Shown here: in pieces, positions 8,201 to 9,815 of the stretch | How positions within the stretch are numbered: the stretch's first letter is position 1 | Layout: each line of letters opens with the position of its first letter | DNA from: RXOA01 sp964554715 | Lineage (GTDB): Bacteria; Bipolaricaulota; Bipolaricaulia; UBA7950; UBA9294 | Reading direction: 5' to 3' | Length of the DNA: 9,815 nucleotides | Assembly (NCBI GenBank): GCA_964554715.1 | Contig: CAZKPU010000083.1 | Coordinates: 1-9,815 of the forward strand | Notes under the pieces: model-generated | Databases searched by the model: none | Seen by the model: the letters and a program-made list of their open reading frames with translations, nothing else | What the model was told of the DNA's origin: nothing | Translations under genes and position numbers: made by a program

Positions 8201-9815
8201 CGGTGACGACCACACCCGTGAGAGCTACATCTCCCGTGTTTGTGACCGTGATGGCAAACTCCGCACTGCTGCCCACAAACACCTGTTGCAGCGCGGGGTC
8301 TTTCGAGACGCTGATCGAAGGACGAATCACATCAACGGATACCGAGTCAACAGGGCTCTGGACCGCTTGGCCGGCCGGTGAGCTGCCGATTGCATACGCC
8401 GTGTTCGTAACGTCTTGCGTGATCGTCGAACTGCATGCGAACGTCCACACCTCATCAAGATCAAGACGACCGTCTTCGTTCGTGTCCCCTTCCACGGTCC
8501 CGGGGCCGACAACGAGTACAGGCTCAGGGGAGCATCGATCATCCAACACGTCCACGGATGAAACGGGGACATCGCCAAGGTTCGAGACCAAGAACGTGTA
8601 GGTCACGGTCTCACCTTCGAGCACAACGGCGCGATCGACCGACTTTGCCAAAGCGAGCGCAGGCGCTTCGGTGAACGTCACCGGCGTGGGATCATCGTTG
8701 TTGGTCGGATCTCTATCTTGATCGGGATCAGGGTCCGTTCCAACCTGCGACAGGTCGATGACTGTCGTTCCGCCGGGGCTGGTCCCGCTCGCCCGAGCGG
8801 CGTTGTCGTACGGTCCGAGGTTGCCGTCCGGGGTGACATCGACCGTCAGTCGGATCGTGCCGCTCCCGCCCACTGCAAGGGTGTCGATGCCAGCGAGGAG
8901 GTCGATTCCAGGCGTCGGCGGCGTTCCCGTGTAACCAGGGTACGTCGGGGTTTCGTTTACCGTGAAGTCGCCGCTCGTCACGCTGACGACCCCGAACGTA
9001 GCCGGTGCAGCAAACGTCACAGACAGATCGTCGGTCACCTGGACACTCGACAGCGGCACATCGCCACTGTTCTCCACGTAGACGTCATAGACCACGGTGT
9101 AGCTTCCGTCGTTGTTGTTCGCCGTCGACACCAGCTCCTTCGCGATCCCGATCTCGGGGTTCTCGGTGAAGGTGATCGGCGTCGGCTCGTTGTTGTTGGT
9201 TGGGTCTTCGTCTTGATCTGGATCAGGATCCGTTCCAACCTGCGACAGGTCGCTGACCTGGGTGTCGGCAGGGCTGCTACCCAACGCCGTCGCCTGGTTC
9301 TCGTACGGCCCCAGGTTCCCGTCCGGAGTGACGAGCACGGTCAGCGTAATCGTGCCCGATGCACCGACGGCAAGTACATCGACGCTACTTAGCAATGCTG
9401 TGTCGGGCGAGCCGTCGAATGTCACGCTAACTGTGAGATCGGCGCTTGCTACGCTCGCCAGACTGAACGTCGCCGGTGCCGGGAACGTTGTCGACAGAGT
9501 GTCGGTGACCTGGACGTTTGACAAGGTAACATTGCCGGCGTTCTCCACGAACAGGTCGTAGACCACGGTGTACGTGCCATCGCTGTTGTTCGTCGTCGAG
9601 ACGAGATGCTTGGCGATGCCAATCAGCGGGTTCTGAGCAATCGGCGTTGTCGTCGGATCGTCGTCGCCGTCAGCCGGACTGCTCTCGTCCGACAGGTCGG
9701 TGACCGGACCGCCAACAGGATCCGTCCCGCTCGCCAGCGCCTGGTTGGTCACCCCACCGGCGTCGATATCGGCCTGAGTGATGGTGTAGGTCGCGGAGAA
9801 GGTAGCCGATGCGCC
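2223..9815 (-). CDS. Giant DUF11/DUF7507-repeat surface protein with duplicated C-terminal module (5' partial)
   Basis: This is one uninterrupted frame of 2,530 codons plus a TAG stop at 2225-2223. It is open through the right edge, and the first 21 codons read as the end of a DUF7507-type repeat (TYTITQADIDAGG), so the start and any signal peptide lie outside the window. Residues here are numbered from 9815. Order: repeat tail 1-62; two long DUF11-like repeats 63-384; eight DUF7507-like repeats 385-1277; two classic DUF11 repeats 1278-1520, with NxG(P) and DPxPGNN signatures; a GAGGGEEP linker; then two copies of a predicted helical module, 1534-2050 and 2051-2530. DUF11-type repeats are Ig-like beta-sandwiches found in secreted or surface-anchored proteins, so a stalk carrying a C-terminal head is inferred. 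There is no LPXTG, PEP-CTERM or terminal membrane helix; the protein simply ends IEVSP. No catalytic motif is recognised. An adhesin, a matrix protein or an extracellular enzyme all remain possible. Confidence 0.93.
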   Translation of the reverse strand, partial: GASATFSATYTITQADIDAGGVTNQALASGTDPVGGPVTDLSDESSPADGDDDPTTTPIAQNPLIGIAKHLVSTTNNSDGTYTVVYDLFVENAGNVTLSNVQVTDTLSTTFPAPATFSLASVASADLTVSVTFDGSPDTALLSSVDVLAVGASGTITLTVLVTPDGNLGPYENQATALGSSPADTQVSDLSQVGTDPDPDQDEDPTNNNEPTPITFTENPEIGIAKELVSTANNNDGSYTVVYDVYVENSGDVPLSSVQVTDDLSVTFAAPATFGVVSVTSGDFTVNETPTYPGYTGTPPTPGIDLLAGIDTLAVGGSGTIRLTVDVTPDGNLGPYDNAARASGTSPGGTTVIDLSQVGTDPDPDQDRDPTNNDDPTPVTFTEAPALALAKSVDRAVVLEGETVTYTFLVSNLGDVPVSSVDVLDDRCSPEPVLVVGPGTVEGDTNEDGRLDLDEVWTFACSSTITQDVTNTAYAIGSSPAGQAVQSPVDSVSVDVIRPSISVSKDPALQQVFVGSSAEFAITVTNTGDVALTGVVVTDTPAPGCTRSIGSLNVGQSVTYSCSGLVTEDFTNTANVRGVDPLGGIVTDTDAALVDALHAPAIRISKTGPGTANVGDIVTYEIIVENDAILGDGTPILSVSVHDSLAGPATFVGGDSNNDGRLDIGEQWLFGASYTVRNTDPDPLVNTAAVEGRDLDGDLVTGENDHQLDVLHNPVLEVVKDGPSLASAGDEIQYTLSVSHDLEAGDGSPVSGMTVSDTLADPTLYVGGDDGDGVLESDETWLFIAAYTVQPTDEAPLQNVATATGTDPEGDPVEASDDHILSEITHAPTLVIDKTGPTVAGVGETVAYRFEVSHGADSDGSPISQIAVSDNLVSPINYISGDVDQDGRLEVGETWIYEADYTILSTDSEPLENTATATGTDLDGDPIGDEDSHRILDIEHNPVLEFEKSGPSEAVVGQTITYTFLVRHDLQQGDGSAVSNLELADDRISLIQLQSGDDGDGLLESNEIWTFSGTYTMLPTDPEPIVNRATITAIDLDGDPISASDDHVVDGEFDPAIRIEKTGPGTAVVGSSVEYEFTVINDETLGDGSPLSDVTVSDSLAGAAAYQRGDDGDDLLEVGETWVFRAIYTIGLNDDDPLGNTGTVLGRDGDGDLHTDQAGHLLDIRFDPVLAVRKILSEETSTSTVLDYRIEVRHDATSDGSAIAFVEVDDDLAGPASLVSGDDGDGLLEAHETWIFAVSYALPEDPVLSVTNTATATGEDRDGDPVEASDVLFTRLGADVALVKTASPDSALPGSAILYSVRIENLGPQAAENVVVTDAVPASILGVEYSLDGSSWFPWSGFVVLGLMERGQIRTILIRGTLAFDVTAETVRNTAFVLSDTQDPDPGNNTSTVTTEVLRIADLEIEKTDFPDPIESGGELTYTISVRNLGPQDARDVEVEEVLDSNVNWQSIVPSQGTYDPVTRTWRIGELAVGSVASMMIDVLVDPSFEGTLTNVASVSSPATDPVPGNNVAVELTTVLRTIGAGGGEEPVPCVQYFAEVDDVWFETDVSMFASHSLLRFASEVQESRLDPETLLPTGIQLAARRSLDTALDNTLQVAAFSGNGIELSLAPALTEAASAQSLSATSLVEQLLDAFAADVGLAPEGRPEDERWVFLEFAAGDPRFDRRTDTFWPAGIWREVDTTLDPGAFGMSLAAQAALATELVQEEAPVTRYLALAISEVMAGKVDVIMTILPSMAVDGGGRLFFAEYGQRATPAASLELAARSGSVTLSDQLALILGLQEFVRYTSTAGWTRYERLAASAGIDRSNSRMQASKLLNELWVGVTSGAISVDGSATPLELGQLAAVLATQSNTAPGGLTDEQMQLLRRVSELLLQTQRQDGRFDRGSDREAGSPLTAQASGVLGLASAYEILGDETLFTAAQGGLEYLGSSLWDATLGLFQSGSSVDGTIACLTPEEIGAVISAVDAVAPFLVPDEASLWTRRAMKFIETVTVKLGLQLSYTVGSGSFGVFPAYASPIYTPIRLVDAPEGVAPVFQASLCVERSSETGVCCGAATQVDPWFDTPSGMFAAHAIQDWLPRFEEIADATLASVVLHSGLGVPLQQTAAVSSPRDVGSDNLAETLRELVGAVPVNLADLSVLGLEYESGSPRLESPSELSWREETFFDRVTGSSLGMSLAREAQEAAQLLTLRRGSAYGETSEEGAAGLLYLISAIEKLGYVERMLDRMALEQGSAFFPHAARLSEPSSGSFDIVEPVSDLVDVASLLLGLGEFRKGIGGTLEPVVQDLGLVPAELLTRIDGIISILLDVLEARHYDSFQGGFVRRAWIGADGWEDDRVFGAVSLGLLANGLQAVNESMTPGTMLHIQSHELIARIAEFVQQQVDVDEPLVSLVSIDSVAGAILALVIGEDPQGVETAISLFDRIKDTLIRPIEIQTDCGSIEWLYATNVPGETCFTAWQIGLITASVSRLADVVDEAEEMRTWRDEFIGFVLEETGLSLVYGIWPACDTMGLEEIRFAPVIAREACIEVSP
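2226..3665 (-). other. C-terminal module, copy B (tandem duplicate of copy A)
   Basis: Residues 2051-2530. Landmarks occur in the same order as in copy A: Cys2051; VDPWFDT and MFAAH (2058-2072); LEYESGSPRL (2142-2151); SWRE (2158-2161); GMSLA (2174-2178); LLLGLGEF (2265-2272); FQGGF (2317-2321); CFTAWQIG (2453-2460); and the closing GLSLVY, WPAC and REACIE stretch. Copy B is about 35 residues shorter, mostly through loop loss in its middle and tail; the copies are offset by 517 residues at the start and 484 at the last Cys. Identity is low outside the motifs, so the duplication is old. The stop codon follows three residues after the conserved CIE, so the protein ends exactly where the module ends. 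Confidence 0.7.
3666..5216 (-). other. C-terminal module, copy A (unrecognised, predicted mostly helical)
   Basis: Residues 1534-2050 of the giant protein. Landmarks: Cys1534; VDDVWFET and MFASH (1541-1556); LEFAAGDPRF (1656-1665); IWRE (1677-1680); GMSLA (1691-1695); LALILGLQEF (1775-1784); RQDGRFDR (1879-1886); CLTPEEIG (1953-1960); and a closing GLQLSY, FPAY and ASLC stretch ending at Cys2041. Amphipathic Leu/Ala-rich segments alternate with Gly/Asp loops, and the DGRF segment followed by helices recalls alpha/alpha-toroid folds of carbohydrate-active or cyclase-like enzymes. That fold suggestion is a weak inference. I recognise no catalytic residues or family name. Every landmark has a counterpart in copy B. 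Confidence 0.7.
5256..5984 (-). repeat. Two classic DUF11 repeats (R11, R12)
   Basis: R11 (residues 1278-1400) and R12 (1401-1520) open with AD(V/L)xxxKT and have the ENLGP/RNLGP turn with Q(A/D)A following. They end with DPDPGNN and DPVPGNN followed by a Val/Thr-rich strand and VLR. These are the hallmark features of DUF11 Ig-like domains. Neither carries the EF-hand-like loop of R3-R10. A flexible GAGGGEEPVP linker (about residues 1524-1533) follows and separates the beta-repeat stalk from the C-terminal modules. Confidence 0.85.
5985..8663 (-). repeat. Eight DUF7507-like repeats (R3-R10), seven with EF-hand-like loops
   Basis: Units begin at residues 385, 499, 600, 714, 828, 942, 1055 and 1168, with a period of about 101-114 aa. 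The consensus is Px(L/I)x(I/V)xKxGP, then G(D/E)xxxYxxxV, xxDxL, an acidic loop, E(T/Q)W(L/I)F, a YT strand, NTAT and D.DGDP. The loop is a full 12-residue DxNxDGxLxxxE type in R3 (444-455), R5 (655-666) and R7 (882-893). It is one residue shorter (DDGDG-L-E type) in R6, R8, R9 and R10. R4 has no loop. R3 (C428, C461) and R4 (C545, C562) each carry a Cys pair at positions where this family commonly forms an intra-domain disulfide; R5-R10 have none. R5-R10 also share a DG(S/T)(P/A) insertion before the third strand. Calcium binding is inferred from the loop pattern. Confidence 0.85.
8664..9629 (-). repeat. Two long DUF11-like repeats (R1, R2), recently duplicated
   Basis: R1 covers residues 63-219 (157 aa) and R2 covers 220-384 (165 aa) of the giant protein. 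Both open with P(L/E)IGIAK(H/E)LVST and continue with a YTVVYD strand, the VTPDGNLGPY segment and DLSQVGTDPDPDQD. Both close with an Asn/Asp-rich tract and TF(T)E(N/A). They are longer than the repeats that follow and lack the EF-hand-like loop. The Asp-rich TDPDPDQ(D)(E/R)DPTNN tail could bind calcium (inference). Their similarity extends to the DNA level, which sets them apart from the more diverged units R3-R10. Confidence 0.85.
8717..9252. repeat. 41-bp direct repeat inside R1 and R2
   Basis: Positions 8717-8757 and 9212-9252 match over 41 bp with only two mismatches (8724/9219 and 8733/9228). The last 24 bp (8734-8757 and 9229-9252) are identical. The offset is 495 bp, or exactly 165 codons. 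Both copies encode the DLSQVGTDPDPDQD segment. The near-identity at DNA level indicates recent duplication or gene conversion between the two repeats rather than ancient protein-level homology. Confidence 0.85.

Noticed and set aside
6123..8381. Several plus-strand open frames of 100-233 codons across the repeat region
   Set aside because: They are antisense shadows of the GC-rich, periodic DUF7507 repeats. They recur at the repeat period and lack ribosome binding sites.
7818..8486. Dockerin domain suggested by the repeated DxNxDGxLD loops
   Set aside because: Dockerins need two such loops about 30 residues apart in one 60-70-residue domain. Here there is one loop per roughly 110-residue beta repeat, as in DUF7507.
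5985..9629. Regularly spaced repeats as a CRISPR or satellite array
   Set aside because: The period is 300-500 bp, the units are in-frame coding sequence, and the repeats are conserved as protein rather than as short identical DNA units.
9750..9752. GTG at 9752 as the start of the giant gene
   Set aside because: The frame continues upstream to the window edge, and those 21 codons encode the conserved end of a DUF7507 repeat, so this GTG is an internal Val.

Overview
This window is about 9.8 kb of moderately GC-rich bacterial DNA (roughly 58% GC by eye). Every supportable gene is on the minus strand, so in transcription order it reads from right to left. I see no RNA genes, CRISPR array, insertion sequence or integrase. 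A protein ending in an outer-membrane-type beta-strand with a terminal Trp suggests a diderm (Gram-negative-type) bacterium. The mix of giant DUF11-repeat surface proteins and secreted beta-rich proteins of unknown family would suit a poorly sampled environmental phylum, but no gene here fixes the taxonomy.

Layout. (1) 9815-2223 is one giant open reading frame of 2,530 visible residues. Its start lies beyond the right edge. It holds the tail of one repeat, then twelve immunoglobulin-like DUF11/DUF7507-type repeats (about 110-165 residues each, seven of them with an EF-hand-like acidic loop), a Gly/Glu/Pro linker, and a C-terminal half of about 1,000 residues. That half is predicted mostly helical and consists of two diverged tandem copies of a roughly 480-500-residue module I do not recognise. 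(2) 2222-2090 is a 133-bp intergenic stretch with one perfect 10-bp-arm hairpin between genes. A second perfect 10-bp-arm inverted repeat straddles the next gene's start, placing both candidate ATG codons in its loop. (3) 2089-905 encodes a 394-residue exported, Cys-containing, beta-rich protein with an outer-membrane-like C-terminus. (4) 904-740 is a 165-bp gap with only a ribosome binding site. (5) 739-359 encodes a small AhpD/carboxymuconolactone-decarboxylase-type protein with its full redox motif. (6) 335 to the left edge encodes the N-terminal 111 residues of a flavodoxin-fold NAD(P)H-dependent FMN reductase with a four-Cys motif, 23 bp after the previous gene and probably in the same operon.

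How the parts fit. The right three quarters looks like a cell-surface block: a very long calcium-dependent stalk carrying a duplicated helical head, followed by a possible outer-membrane protein. The left end is a separate small redox operon, a thiol peroxidase-like protein plus a flavoprotein. The most novel elements are the duplicated helical module on the giant repeat protein and the start-codon hairpin of the 394-residue gene.
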